Positions 32,167-40,494 of a stretch of DNA of 64,000 nucleotides are shown piece after piece (position 1 is the first letter of the stretch; every line of letters begins with the position of its first letter). Under the pieces are notes generated by a model, which saw nothing but the letters and a program-made list of their open reading frames with translations, was not told where the DNA came from and ran no database searches. Source of the stretch: a virus; IMG/VR virus record IMGVR_UViG_3300047445_000186, positions 62,001 to 126,000 of that record. One strand, written 5' to 3'. The position numbers were made by a program, and so were the translations under genes.

Positions 32167-32569
32167 ACTTGTACTTGTCAGCACTCAGATCGTGTGCGAT
32201 CACGCTGACCTTCACGGTGCCTTGCTTTGAAATGATCGCGTGCTCTGCGCGATGATGACCATCGAACAGGTGCACCAAACCATCAGGGGTCTTGATCCCT
32301 GTTGGCGCTCCAGGTGATGCAGATTTCGGAGTCCACGAATCAGCAATCCAGTCCTGCGTTGCTCGCAGATTCTGAACTGGAATCTCTTCCAATGAGAAGT
32401 CAGCTCGCTTGTGATCGAACACGATTCGACCAACGTGCTCGTACGTGAACTTCGACATCGGAATCGTGATCTTGCGATGCGGAAACCCGAGCTCACCGTT
32501 CTCGTCATCGAAGTCCTCGTCCTCGTAGTCTTCGTCGTCCTCGACCTGATGAATCTCATGCAGCTTCAT
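32165..32569 (-). CDS. Late ParB/sulfiredoxin-like protein with MKL-type N-terminus
   Basis: 134 residues on the minus strand inside the ABC operon. N-terminus MKLHEIHQ, then a very acidic stretch (about 11-28), a strand-rich part ITIPMSKFTYEHVGRI and LFDGHHRAEHAI near 103-114, the G-H-H-R signature of ParB/Srx-like domains. A minus-strand late promoter lies at 32601-32606. Acidic leader and late timing suggest a head-packaged protein. Confidence 0.65.
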   Translation of the reverse strand: MKLHEIHQVEDDEDYEDEDFDDENGELGFPHRKITIPMSKFTYEHVGRIVFDHKRADFSLEEIPVQNLRATQDWIADSWTPKSASPGAPTGIKTPDGLVHLFDGHHRAEHAIISKQGTVKVSVIAHDLSADKYK

Positions 32570-32574
32570 GGTAC

Positions 32575-32606
32575 TAAAATTTCAGTTATGATCTCAGCTC
32601 TATTTA
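32575..32606. promoter_or_regulatory. Divergent promoters: late (-) and leaderless (+)
   Basis: Plus strand: -10 TAAAAT at 32575-32580, predicted start site one base before ATG 32588. Minus strand: TAAATA at 32601-32606, lying inside the first codons of the permease gene. Confidence 0.55.
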
Positions 32607-33373
32607 CTCCGTACGCCTTGGGCCGAAAGCTCTCGGTAAAGTTCCTGGCCGGTGTCTCTCTGGCGACACTGATGGTGTTCTGGGCACTCGCTCCAGCTTC
32701 GACAGGTATCCCTACACAGCTCTCGATCGTTCACTCCTGGAACACCCTGGCCCTCGAGCAAGGCCTTCTGCTTGAGCTGTTCCAGTCGACGATCGTGATT
32801 TGGAAAGCTCTGTTCCTAAGTGCATTCATCGCTGGTGGGATCGCAGCTCTAGTCACGGCCGACATCTTCAAGCCCGTTGGCACGTTCATCGCGTCGATGC
32901 GCTTCCTTGGTTTCGCTGGCTTGACGTTCCTGTTCACGATCTGGACGAGTGATGGGTCACAGTTGAAACTCGCGCTCCTCACGTTCGGCATGACGGTCTT
33001 TTTGACGCGCTCAACGATCGACATGGTCAAGAGCATTCCACAATCCGACATCGATTACGCGCGCTCGCTTGGTCTCAAGGGTTGGGGCTTGACATGGGAG
33101 CTCGTTGTTCGTGGCCGCTCCGCTGACATGCTCGACTTGGTTCGTCAGAACGCAGCCGTTGGGTGGACTCTGCTCTCCATGGTCGAAGGCCTGGTCAGAT
33201 CTGAAGGCGGGATCGGTGCTCTGCTCTTGAACCAGAACAAGTATTTCAATTTGAGTGCAGTGTTCGCGATTCAACTTACGATTCTAGGGTACGGCATCAT
33301 TCAAGACTTCGGTCTTAGCTACCTTCGTAGCGTGCTTTGTCCTTGGACCAAACTTAATCGGAGCGATAAGTGA
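32588..33373 (+). CDS. ABC transporter permease
   Basis: 261 residues with about six membrane segments and the binding-protein-dependent permease signature region IDYARSLGLKGWGLTWELV near 153-171 (EAA-loop equivalent A...LG....). It would pair with the OmpA-fused binding protein upstream and the ATPase downstream. Likely leaderless transcript. Confidence 0.82.
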   Translation: MISALFTPYALGRKLSVKFLAGVSLATLMVFWALAPASTGIPTQLSIVHSWNTLALEQGLLLELFQSTIVIWKALFLSAFIAGGIAALVTADIFKPVGTFIASMRFLGFAGLTFLFTIWTSDGSQLKLALLTFGMTVFLTRSTIDMVKSIPQSDIDYARSLGLKGWGLTWELVVRGRSADMLDLVRQNAAVGWTLLSMVEGLVRSEGGIGALLLNQNKYFNLSAVFAIQLTILGYGIIQDFGLSYLRSVLCPWTKLNRSDK

Positions 33374-33696
33374 CCAAACCATTCAGTCCCGCGGAAGCCC
33401 GCAAAGCCAAGCAACAATCGATCCCACCGGAAGTGATCGAGGTTGTGAACACCATCCTTGCTCGGGAATGCTCCCAATCTGGGTACGCAACCATGCTCGA
33501 GGAAGACGTGATCACTGCGATTCTCGAGGCGATCCCCGCCGCGACCCGCTCGCAAATCTACAAGGACCACTGGCTCGATTTCGAAGAAGCCTATCGTGCT
33601 CAAGGATGGAGCGTCGACTATGACGCGCCTGGGTACAACGAGAGCTACAAGGCGAGCTACACCTTCCGCCCGAAGCGTGGAGGTGACCGTGACTAA
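33370..33696 (+). CDS. Hypothetical protein
   Basis: 108 residues from GTG 33370 (GTGA overlap with the permease). Soluble, helical N-terminus and Tyr-rich end. Its presence inside the ABC gene set is unusual; function unknown. Confidence 0.65.
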   Translation: MTKPFSPAEARKAKQQSIPPEVIEVVNTILARECSQSGYATMLEEDVITAILEAIPAATRSQIYKDHWLDFEEAYRAQGWSVDYDAPGYNESYKASYTFRPKRGGDRD

Positions 33697-33901
33697 GCTC
33701 ATTCAAGTTTCCCTGTACACGAACGACAAGAACGATGGGACGGTGCTTCATCTCCCAGTGCTTCCTCCAGTTGGCGCATTCTTGAACTACGGTCAACGTG
33801 CGTACACCGTGATCCGCGTGATCTTCGATCTCGAGATCAGCGATCGGTACAGCGATGTGCGGAACACTACGAAGATCAAACTCCTGCTTGAAGAACGATG
33901 A
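33689..33901 (+). CDS. Small beta-rich hypothetical protein, GTG start
   Basis: 70 residues; GTG 33689 chosen because GGAGG ends five bases before it. LIQVSLYTNDKNDGTVLHLP and YTVIRVIFDLEIS suggest a small barrel. ATGA overlap with the ATPase gene. Confidence 0.6.
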   Translation: MTKLIQVSLYTNDKNDGTVLHLPVLPPVGAFLNYGQRAYTVIRVIFDLEISDRYSDVRNTTKIKLLLEER

Positions 33902-34689
33902 GCTACGAAAAGAAAGAGCGACTGCTCACGATCGAGAACGTGAACTTGCAGTACGGCGAGAAGGTCATTCTGCGCGATGTGAATCTGCACGTTGACAACA
34001 TTGTTCGGCCGGGGATGCAGCAAGGTCAAGTGGTCGCGCTGCTCGGTCTGTCGGGCTCTGGAAAGACTCAACTGTTCCGATGCATTGCAGGTCTCCAAGC
34101 TCCGACCGGTGGTGTCGTAAAGCTCATGAGCGACACTCAGGTGAAAGCGGGCGACGTCGGTGTGGTGCAACAAGCATACCCGCTTCTCAATCACCGGACG
34201 ATCTGGTCGAACCTGATGCTGGCTGCGCACGGCAAGAAGGAGAACAAGGAAAAGGCGGAGAGCCTCCTTGCGCACTTCAAGCTGAGCGACAAGAAGAACT
34301 CGTACCCACTCGAGCTCAGTGGTGGTCAACGACAGCGTGTGGCGATCATCCAACAGCTCCTGTGCTCATCGCACTTCTTGCTGATGGACGAACCGTTCAG
34401 CGGTCTCGATGTGATGGCGAAGCGGCGTGTGTTCGACACGATCAACACCGTAGCGACAACCGACGAGTTGAACACGGTGATCTTCACCACGCACGATCTG
34501 GAAGCAGCGGTCACTTTGGCCGACACGATCTGGATCATTGGCCACAAGGAAGGCGATCCTCCTGGCGCGACCGTGTTGAAGCAGCTCGATCTCGCGGCGA
34601 TCGGCCTGGCCTGGACGCCTGACATCCAGCGCCACCCTTTGTACTTCCAAACCGTACTCGAGCTGAAAGAGCTCTTCGCATCACTGTGA
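33898..34689 (+). CDS. ABC transporter ATP-binding protein
   Basis: 263 residues. Walker A GLSGSGKT near 46-53, Q-loop VVQQAYPLL, signature LSGGQRQR near 141-148, Walker B LLMDEPFSGLD near 161-171, H-loop TTHD. All catalytic elements are intact, in the style of importers of the nitrate/sulfonate/bicarbonate class. Coupled by ATGA. Confidence 0.95.
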   Translation: MSYEKKERLLTIENVNLQYGEKVILRDVNLHVDNIVRPGMQQGQVVALLGLSGSGKTQLFRCIAGLQAPTGGVVKLMSDTQVKAGDVGVVQQAYPLLNHRTIWSNLMLAAHGKKENKEKAESLLAHFKLSDKKNSYPLELSGGQRQRVAIIQQLLCSSHFLLMDEPFSGLDVMAKRRVFDTINTVATTDELNTVIFTTHDLEAAVTLADTIWIIGHKEGDPPGATVLKQLDLAAIGLAWTPDIQRHPLYFQTVLELKELFASL

Positions 34690-34738
34690 TTTGCAAGTGA
34701 ACCCGAATTCACTTTAGCCGTTCATGCTGAGTGCACGA

Positions 34739-34744
34739 TAGAAT
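34739..34744 (+). promoter_or_regulatory. Promoter -10 of the 34783 gene
   Basis: TAGAAT followed by TCACCTGTCAACAACATCAT, similar to the leaders at 27986 and 30356. Confidence 0.55.
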
Positions 34745-34782
34745 TCACCTGTCAACAACATCATCTGACTGGAGTATTTCAA

Positions 34783-35079
34783 ATGGCACTCAAGCCCGTT
34801 CCCAAGCTCATCCTGATCGCCGTCATCGTTGGCGGTGTCGGCTACGGAGCCACGAAGTTCATGCCCGCTTCCGCTCCTGCTCAAGCAGCAGCACCGATCG
34901 AAGCACCCACTGTGGTTGCACCGCCCACTGCGCAAGTCCAAGAAGCACGCGCAGTTCCGGCTCCGGCCCCAGCACCTGTGAGCGAGCCCGTTCAGCAAGC
35001 GCCGGAACGCACCTTCCAAGCCGCTCCCGCGCAGAACGACGCCGGCATGAACGCCCTGCTCGGTCTGAAGAAGAAGTAA
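34783..35079 (+). CDS. Membrane-anchored Pro/Ala-rich protein
   Basis: 98 residues: N-terminal anchor LKPVPKLILIAVIVGGVGYG, then a Pro/Ala/Gln-rich extracytoplasmic linker and a short end GMNALLGLKKK. The anchor resembles that of the OmpA-fused binding protein (VVPKMLLIGLVVGGAYFG), so the two share an N-terminal module. Probably spans the periplasm. Confidence 0.7.
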   Translation: MALKPVPKLILIAVIVGGVGYGATKFMPASAPAQAAAPIEAPTVVAPPTAQVQEARAVPAPAPAPVSEPVQQAPERTFQAAPAQNDAGMNALLGLKKK

Positions 35080-35104
35080 ATCGATCATCAACTGGAGTAA
35101 CGAA

Positions 35105-36019
35105 ATGAACAAGAACTACCGCGGCTTCGCATTCGCCGCCTTGGCGCTGGCCTCTTGCGCTGCACTCGCAGCTCCCGTCGGGATCGCCTCTGGCCAACCC
35201 ACCGGCACGAACTACCCGATGGTCGAGGACATCAAGAAGGTCTGCTCGGCACCGGGCTCGCCGATCAACAACAACGTCAGCGACGGTTCGCTCGACAACC
35301 TGTTCAAGATTTACGGCGACAAGAACTCGCAGTACGCCGTGGTCCAAGCCGACGCGCTGGTCTACCAGCAAGGCCAGGACAAGAAGATGATGGACCGCAT
35401 TCTGACGGTCTTCCCGTTCTTCTCGACCGAGATCCACCTGGTCGCCAAGGACGGTTCCCCGATCAATTCCCTGGCCGATCTGCAGGGCAAGCGTGTGGTC
35501 GAAGGCCCTGAAGGTTCCGGCACCTGGGTCACGGTCCAAGTGATCAAGGCCCTGACCGGCGTGACGTGGCAGCCATTCTTCGCGTCCCAACAAGACGGCT
35601 TCAATGCCGTGATGAGCAACCAAGCTGACGCCGAGTTCATCGTCGCTGGCAAGCCGATCGGCATGCTCACGAAGGCGAGCGGCTTCAAGCTCGTGCCGCT
35701 CAAGAATCCGAAGCTCGACGAGTTCAAGCTGTACACGAAGACGATGATCTCGACCGGCTCGTACGCCTCGCAGAAGACCGCGGTGCAGACGTACAAGGTC
35801 GACAATGTGCTCGCAACGTACGCGTTCAAGAACCAGTACCAGAAGGAAATCGGCGATCTGGTCACGTGCATCACGAAGAACATCGGCCGCCTGCAGACCG
35901 AGCCTGGCTTCCACGAGAAGTGGAAGGACGTCGATCCTCTCGACATCCAGCGCATCGACTGGCCCACGCACCCCGCCGCGCTGAGCGCCATTCAACGTGA
36001 AGCGAAGGCACGCAAGTGA
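35105..36019 (+). CDS. TAXI-family solute-binding protein
   Basis: 304 residues with a cleavable signal peptide (about 1-22, ending ALAAP) and a TRAP/TAXI binding fold: GIASGQPTGTNYPMVEDI near 26-43, ADALVYQQGQ, INSLADLQGKRVVEGPEGSG near 121-140. TAXI proteins bind small organic anions in the periplasm. No TRAP permease is in the window, so it may feed the ABC permease or act alone. Confidence 0.82.
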   Translation: MNKNYRGFAFAALALASCAALAAPVGIASGQPTGTNYPMVEDIKKVCSAPGSPINNNVSDGSLDNLFKIYGDKNSQYAVVQADALVYQQGQDKKMMDRILTVFPFFSTEIHLVAKDGSPINSLADLQGKRVVEGPEGSGTWVTVQVIKALTGVTWQPFFASQQDGFNAVMSNQADAEFIVAGKPIGMLTKASGFKLVPLKNPKLDEFKLYTKTMISTGSYASQKTAVQTYKVDNVLATYAFKNQYQKEIGDLVTCITKNIGRLQTEPGFHEKWKDVDPLDIQRIDWPTHPAALSAIQREAKARK

Positions 36020-36336
36020 TCGATCACAACCCAGACCATCTGGATTTCGCGATCACGCCAGAGCGACAGGCCATTCGACAATTCCTGTCGAAGCCCGCAC
36101 CAATGCCTCAAGCCTGCGGTTGCATGGGGCCGCAGGCGATCGACGGAAGTTCCTGGGACCCCAGCTCTGGCACGAAATACGAGGACATCAAGCGGTACCC
36201 TTCCTGTCCTTGCGCGATGCAGTGGCATGAAGAAATCGACGGTCAGTTCTACGTGATCGACGAGAACAGATCACCTGATGGGATCACGCACACGGCCACT
36301 CTGGTCGGACCGGTCGGAGGACCGTACAAGAAGTAA
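36016..36336 (+). CDS. Cys-containing hypothetical protein, GTG start
   Basis: 106 residues from GTG 36016 overlapping the previous stop. CGCMGP near 34-39 and CPCAMQWHEE near 64-73 suggest a metal-binding site. Last gene of the transport module. Confidence 0.65.
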   Translation: MIDHNPDHLDFAITPERQAIRQFLSKPAPMPQACGCMGPQAIDGSSWDPSSGTKYEDIKRYPSCPCAMQWHEEIDGQFYVIDENRSPDGITHTATLVGPVGGPYKK

Positions 36337-36626
36337 GTTGTTGGTTGGTTGTTTTCTTAGGTTGATCTCGCCAGAGTGATGACCTGGCGAGCGAAGGGCA
36401 GAAGAGGTACGGGTACTCCAGCCGTATTCCTTCTGCCCTTCTTCTTTGCTCGGGTCCGGGGTGACCTCCGGACAGTGTATAATTACCATGTTAAGCGATG
36501 TTTCAATGACCCGGTCAGACCGGCCGGGAAATGAAACCTTTAGTTTACTTTTTGAAACCTGATCACTTTTAAAGGCGGAACCCGAGTAAATTTGGTGATA
36601 CATCCGGAAACGTCCTTCGGTTAGAG
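36337..36626 (+). other. Structured intergenic region without a confident gene
   Basis: Two strong hairpins: CTCGCCAG/CTGGCGAG at 36367-36391 and GAAGGGCAGAAG/CTTCTGCCCTTC at 36393-36441, the latter followed by TTCTTT (terminator-like). A TATAAT at 36478-36483 could start a short RNA; a 24-codon ATG ORF (36488-36562) lies under it but has no ribosome-binding site. Confidence 0.55.
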
Positions 36627-36632
36627 TACAAT
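36627..36632 (+). promoter_or_regulatory. Promoter -10 of the 36711 gene
   Basis: TACAAT, giving a leader of about 70 bases that is A/T-rich before ATG 36711. Confidence 0.5.
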
Positions 36633-36710
36633 ACATCTACAGCGTCGAGTAATAAGAGACAAGAACGCTGCAATAAAACTACATTTTTTGGACGAGGTTT
36701 TTTGAAAATT

Positions 36711-37421
36711 ATGGCAAAGATTCTGTTCGTGTCGTCTTCCGTGCAAGCTGCTCTCATGACGCAAGTGTTCATTCCCGAGCTGATCGATGGTTTCTGGAAG
36801 AACCATCGCCCCGCTGGTCATGGTGAAGTTTGGAAGGACGTCGACGTTCAAGTTACCGTGGATGGCACGCTCGGTCCGGTTGGATTCGATGCGCCGCGGA
36901 ACTACAACTTCCTCAACCTGGATTTCGCTCTGCCGAACGAAGCTCGTCTGGTTGCAGTTGCACAAGGTGCGAAGGCAAGCTCGAACTTCAAGTCGGTCAA
37001 GAAGGAACTGATCGAACTCGGTCGCATCGTTGGTTCGCGTCTCGCTTCGCGTGATGCAAACCCTCTGAAGCTGTTCCGTGGTAATCACAAGCCTGGTACG
37101 CAGACGGTTTCGTCCGCTCGAGCTCGTGCTGCCGCGAACGCCATGGGTTCGGCCGGTACTCAAGCCCTCGGCCTGGTCAGCGTGCAAGCCCCATCTGCAA
37201 TCGTCGTGACTCCTGAAGTCGCAGGCGCTCGCAAGATGACCGGTCCGAAGCGGACCGTGACGAAGGTGAAGAGCACCCTCCCAGCGCGCTCTCCCGAGCA
37301 AGTCGCAGCAACGAAGGCGAAGCTCGCCGAGCTGCACGAGACCGTGACCACGACCTCGCAAGGTGCCACGGTCCGCCGTGTCCCCGCAGTGATCGAAGCA
37401 TCGACCCCTGCTGCCGAGTAA
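36711..37421 (+). CDS. Hypothetical protein with basic Ala-rich tail
   Basis: 236 residues; ATG 36711 preferred to the TTG nine bases upstream. N-terminal half folded (AKILFVSSSVQAALMTQVF; YNFLNLDFALPNEARLV), C-terminal half basic and Ala/Thr/Val-rich. Own promoter and terminator make it a single-gene unit. Function unknown. Confidence 0.75.
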   Translation: MAKILFVSSSVQAALMTQVFIPELIDGFWKNHRPAGHGEVWKDVDVQVTVDGTLGPVGFDAPRNYNFLNLDFALPNEARLVAVAQGAKASSNFKSVKKELIELGRIVGSRLASRDANPLKLFRGNHKPGTQTVSSARARAAANAMGSAGTQALGLVSVQAPSAIVVTPEVAGARKMTGPKRTVTKVKSTLPARSPEQVAATKAKLAELHETVTTTSQGATVRRVPAVIEASTPAAE

Positions 37422-37435
37422 TCCTCGGCAAGAAG

Positions 37436-37462
37436 AAGGCCTGGTAACCCCAGGCCTTTTTT
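37436..37462 (+). terminator. Intrinsic terminator
   Basis: AAGGCCTGG, TAACC, CCAGGCCTT, then TTTT. Confidence 0.9.
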
Positions 37463-37481
37463 GTCACCAAAATTTGGACGT

Positions 37482-37487
37482 TACAAT
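37482..37487 (+). promoter_or_regulatory. -10 element of a leaderless promoter
   Basis: TACAAT; predicted start site one base before ATG 37495. Confidence 0.5.
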
Positions 37488-37494
37488 TATGATC

Positions 37495-37662
37495 ATGTTC
37501 CTGAAGCGAGTCGGCGAAGACCACCCTGGATTCCGGTACGGAACTCCTGACGAGACGCGAGTGCCTCCCTGCTTTCGAATGGAGAAAGCAGAACTCGGAG
37601 CGCAGCGCGACGAGTGGATCAAGAATTTCGGTCGCGAGTACGTGATCGTCGAGCAGCCCTGA
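37495..37662 (+). CDS. Small hypothetical protein
   Basis: 55 residues; ATG 37495 chosen because the upstream in-frame ATG (37489) would lie before the predicted start site. Basic/acidic mix, FLKRVGEDHPGFRYG. Function unknown. Confidence 0.6.
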   Translation: MFLKRVGEDHPGFRYGTPDETRVPPCFRMEKAELGAQRDEWIKNFGREYVIVEQP

Positions 37663-37694
37663 TCCCTGTCTCAGGACGACGGCGCCGCGCTAGA

Positions 37695-37700
37695 TAAATA
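37695..37700 (+). promoter_or_regulatory. Possible late promoter
   Basis: GATAAATACA, 63 bases before the NadM-Nudix gene. The distance is longer than for the other late elements. Confidence 0.4.
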
Positions 37701-37762
37701 CAATTACCCTAAGCTAGAGCGATAGACGCTCTCAGCATCAACAGCCAAACGAGGAGCTCGCC

Positions 37763-38932
37763 ATGGCATCGAAAACAGACGTCACCGTCTACATCGGAAG
37801 GTTCACGCCTTTCCACTTGGGTCACGCGCATGTTCTGCGCCAAGCCCTGAACAACTCCAAGCTCGTCATCGTTCTGCTCGGTTCGGCTTATCTGGCGCGA
37901 TCACTGAAGAACCCCTTCACGTTCATCGAACGTCGCAGGATCATCGAAAGCTGGGTCTCGGCCGAGATCATGGCCGGCACGATTCCGCACGACGCCGAAA
38001 TCCACTTCGCTCCGCTCCGCGACTTCACGTACAACAACGCTCTCTGGATCCGCAATGTCCAGGAGAAGGTGAAGACGATCGTTCGCGATGTGGCACTCCG
38101 TACGAATCAAATCCTGACCGACATCCGTGTCACTGGTTCGGATCGCGATGAATCGACCTGGTACCTGAACGCGTTCCCGCAATGGAAGAAGGCGCTGGTC
38201 GAAACGTTCCGTCACGACGGTACCGGCGATCTGAGTGCGACCGAAGTTCGTGAACTCCTGTTCTCCGGCCGGGCCATGGAGCCGGGCGTTGCTGAACGCC
38301 TGATCGCGATGCTCCCACGTACGACCTATGAATGGCTAGTCAAGTTCGCCGACTCACCAGAACACTTCCGGTTGGCACGGTGGTACGAACAGAACAGAGC
38401 CTATAAGGAAGCCTGGTCGGTTGCACCGTACGCCCCGATCTTCACCACGGTCGATGCCGTGATCGTTCAGTCCGGTCACATTCTCGTCGTCGAGCGCGGA
38501 GCTGAACCGGGCATGGGGCTCTGGGCTCTGCCTGGCGGATTCCTGAACACGAATGAACGGCTGCGTGATGGCGTTGTCCGTGAAGTTCTGGAAGAAACTG
38601 GGCTGCGCCTCGCTGACGGCAAGAAGGCGAAGGAGATCACGGAAGACATTCTGAAGAATTGCATTCGTGAACAGGAAGTGTTCGACGCTCCTGATCGCTC
38701 GATGCGTGGTCGAACCATCACGCACGCGTTCTTCATTCGTCTCGATGACACGAAGCCGCTCCCCAAGGTGAAGGGACAGAACGCGCCACTGCACGAAACT
38801 GGTGGTGTCGCCGAAGTCGAGACTGCGAAGGCGTTCTGGCTGCCAATCAACGAAGCTCTGAGCCGCTCGGAGATGTGGTTCGAAGATCACCACGCAATCA
38901 TCGAGACGATGATTGGCGGAAAGGACCTGTAA
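37763..38932 (+). CDS. Bifunctional NMN adenylyltransferase / Nudix hydrolase
   Basis: 389 residues. N-terminal nucleotidyltransferase: YIGRFTPFHLGHAHVL near 10-25 holds the H-x-G-H site. C-terminal Nudix domain: GGFLNTNERLRDGVVREVLE... gives a full GX5EX7REUXEEXGU box near 258-282. The first domain makes NAD+ from NMN and ATP; the Nudix part cleaves ADP-ribose-type compounds. With the nicotinamide phosphoribosyltransferase at 42876 it completes a two-step NAD salvage route. Confidence 0.92.
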   Translation: MASKTDVTVYIGRFTPFHLGHAHVLRQALNNSKLVIVLLGSAYLARSLKNPFTFIERRRIIESWVSAEIMAGTIPHDAEIHFAPLRDFTYNNALWIRNVQEKVKTIVRDVALRTNQILTDIRVTGSDRDESTWYLNAFPQWKKALVETFRHDGTGDLSATEVRELLFSGRAMEPGVAERLIAMLPRTTYEWLVKFADSPEHFRLARWYEQNRAYKEAWSVAPYAPIFTTVDAVIVQSGHILVVERGAEPGMGLWALPGGFLNTNERLRDGVVREVLEETGLRLADGKKAKEITEDILKNCIREQEVFDAPDRSMRGRTITHAFFIRLDDTKPLPKVKGQNAPLHETGGVAEVETAKAFWLPINEALSRSEMWFEDHHAIIETMIGGKDL

Positions 38933-39264
38933 TGCTGATCTACCTCGCTGCTCCGTACAGCAACGTCGAAGACAAGGACGAGCTGATGAAGAAGATCATG
39001 ACGTACTCAGGTGCGTACATGCTCGAGAACAAGGGCTCGCACATCGTGTCGCCGTTGTTCAATCACTACTCGCTCGAGCATGTGCCTGAGCTCGGTGGAA
39101 CGTACGAGTTCTGGGAAGCGTACTCGGCTGAACTGCTGGGTGTCTGCAGAAAGATGATCGTGCTCACTCTGCCTGGCTGGACGAAGAGCAAAGGCGTGCA
39201 GTCCGAGATGATGATCGCGAAGTCGCGTTCCATCCCGGTTGAGTTCGTCGAACTGTGTATCTAA
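38932..39264 (+). CDS. DUF1937/nucleoside 2-deoxyribosyltransferase-like protein
   Basis: 110 residues, one-base overlap with the NadM-Nudix gene. LIYLAAPYSNVEDKDEL at the N-terminus, FEFWEAYSAELL-like middle and GVQSEMMIAKS near the end match the small DUF1937/DUF4406 family, which shares the fold of nucleoside deoxyribosyltransferases. Substrate unknown; context suggests nucleotide or NAD metabolism. Confidence 0.7.
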   Translation: MLIYLAAPYSNVEDKDELMKKIMTYSGAYMLENKGSHIVSPLFNHYSLEHVPELGGTYEFWEAYSAELLGVCRKMIVLTLPGWTKSKGVQSEMMIAKSRSIPVEFVELCI

Positions 39265-39312
39265 AAGGTAAGATTCGGACCTTCCTAATCGAATCAAAAC
39301 TGAAAGAAGAAA

Positions 39313-39987
39313 ATGAACTTTCCTGGTGGCAACAAATTCATGGACCGTATGTTCCGCAAGGCTGATGGCGTTGTGTGGGACCTGATGAGCGGCAAGATCG
39401 GCGTGCAAACGTCGGAAGGTATCGCAACGATCGCCGGTGAAGGCGACGACGCGCAGATCACGCTGAACGTGATGGACGAATTCGGCCTGGCTCTGCCAGC
39501 GTTCGCCCAAAGCACGCCAGTCGCGTCGATCAACGTCGGCGACATCATCTACCGCGGCAAGCGCGACAACGTCTCGTTCGTGATCGGCAAGACCGACAAT
39601 GGCAAGTTCAAGGTGATGAGCACCGATGGTGTGACCTCCACCTGGACTCCTCCGAAGGTCGCGATGCTCGGCTTCGAAACTGGCGTGATGGTTCTCCGCT
39701 CGCTGGCCACGATGCTGCCGAACGGCGACAAGGGTCTGGGCGCAATGCAGAACATGCTCCTCCCAATGATGATGATGGGTGGCGGCGAACTGGGCGGCGA
39801 CATGGAAAGCATGCTCCCCCTGATGCTGATGTCCCAAACCAATGGCGGCGACGCTGGTGGCATGGGGAACATGATGCAGACCATGATGATGATGAAGATG
39901 ATGAAGGGCGACGGCGGTTCCCTGTTCGGCGGCAGCTCGAAGAAGTCGACTTCTGAAAGTGGCCGCACCCCTTTCTACAAGGGCTGA
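39313..39987 (+). CDS. Met/Gly-rich protein
   Basis: 224 residues. Folded N-terminal 130 residues, then a low-complexity part with repeated Met and Gly (LLPMMMMGGGELGG; MQTMMMMKMMKGDGG). The Met tracts could be membrane-active or metal-binding. Not recognised. Confidence 0.75.
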   Translation: MNFPGGNKFMDRMFRKADGVVWDLMSGKIGVQTSEGIATIAGEGDDAQITLNVMDEFGLALPAFAQSTPVASINVGDIIYRGKRDNVSFVIGKTDNGKFKVMSTDGVTSTWTPPKVAMLGFETGVMVLRSLATMLPNGDKGLGAMQNMLLPMMMMGGGELGGDMESMLPLMLMSQTNGGDAGGMGNMMQTMMMMKMMKGDGGSLFGGSSKKSTSESGRTPFYKG

Positions 39988-40082
39988 CCGAAGACAGCAG
40001 CGCTAGCGAGAAGTACCACACAGGTCTCCGATCGCTAAGCGCTGCGGAAAGCCAAGCACTGTCAGACATCAGGATTGTAGGC

Positions 40083-40484
40083 ATGCGGTTCTATCCAGGA
40101 TCGTTTGATTCTCTGATCCGAGCATCGCGCTCTCCTGACACCATGATGACCCGGTTATACTTGGTCTCGGAAGTGAACAACAAGTATGATCAACATGCTG
40201 TGATGGTTCACGATGGTGAAAGAAAGATCGCAAGTGTTTGCGCAGAAGATGCACCGAAGGTTCGAGCACTGCTTGAAGCATGGCGAACCGAAAGTTCATC
40301 GGATGATGTGCTGGTTTGCTCGATTGAATATGTCTCTGAAGCGTTCAACGCGGAGAAGTTGTTCAGAAACCGCGGTACTTTGAAAATCCGCGGTCGTCAT
40401 CGAGTGAATGAGCGCCTTGCTCGCAAATACGTCAAAGAGCGTGGTAATCGGATCGATCCGAAAACGTTCGAACTAGTTAACTGA
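40083..40484 (+). CDS. HIRAN-domain-like protein
   Basis: 133 residues. LYLVSEVNNKYDQHAVMVHD near 24-43 followed by KIASVCAEDAPKVRALL matches the HIRAN pattern (L..E..N.YD..A..V....IG.V....A..L), a DNA-end-binding domain. A free-standing HIRAN would be an unusual phage DNA-binding protein. Start preceded by a weak ribosome-binding site. Confidence 0.6.
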   Translation: MRFYPGSFDSLIRASRSPDTMMTRLYLVSEVNNKYDQHAVMVHDGERKIASVCAEDAPKVRALLEAWRTESSSDDVLVCSIEYVSEAFNAEKLFRNRGTLKIRGRHRVNERLARKYVKERGNRIDPKTFELVN

Positions 40485-40494
40485 AGGAAGAAAA

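Noticed and set aside
36488-36562. 24-codon ORF
   Set aside because: No ribosome-binding site, overlaps a predicted start site and structured RNA.
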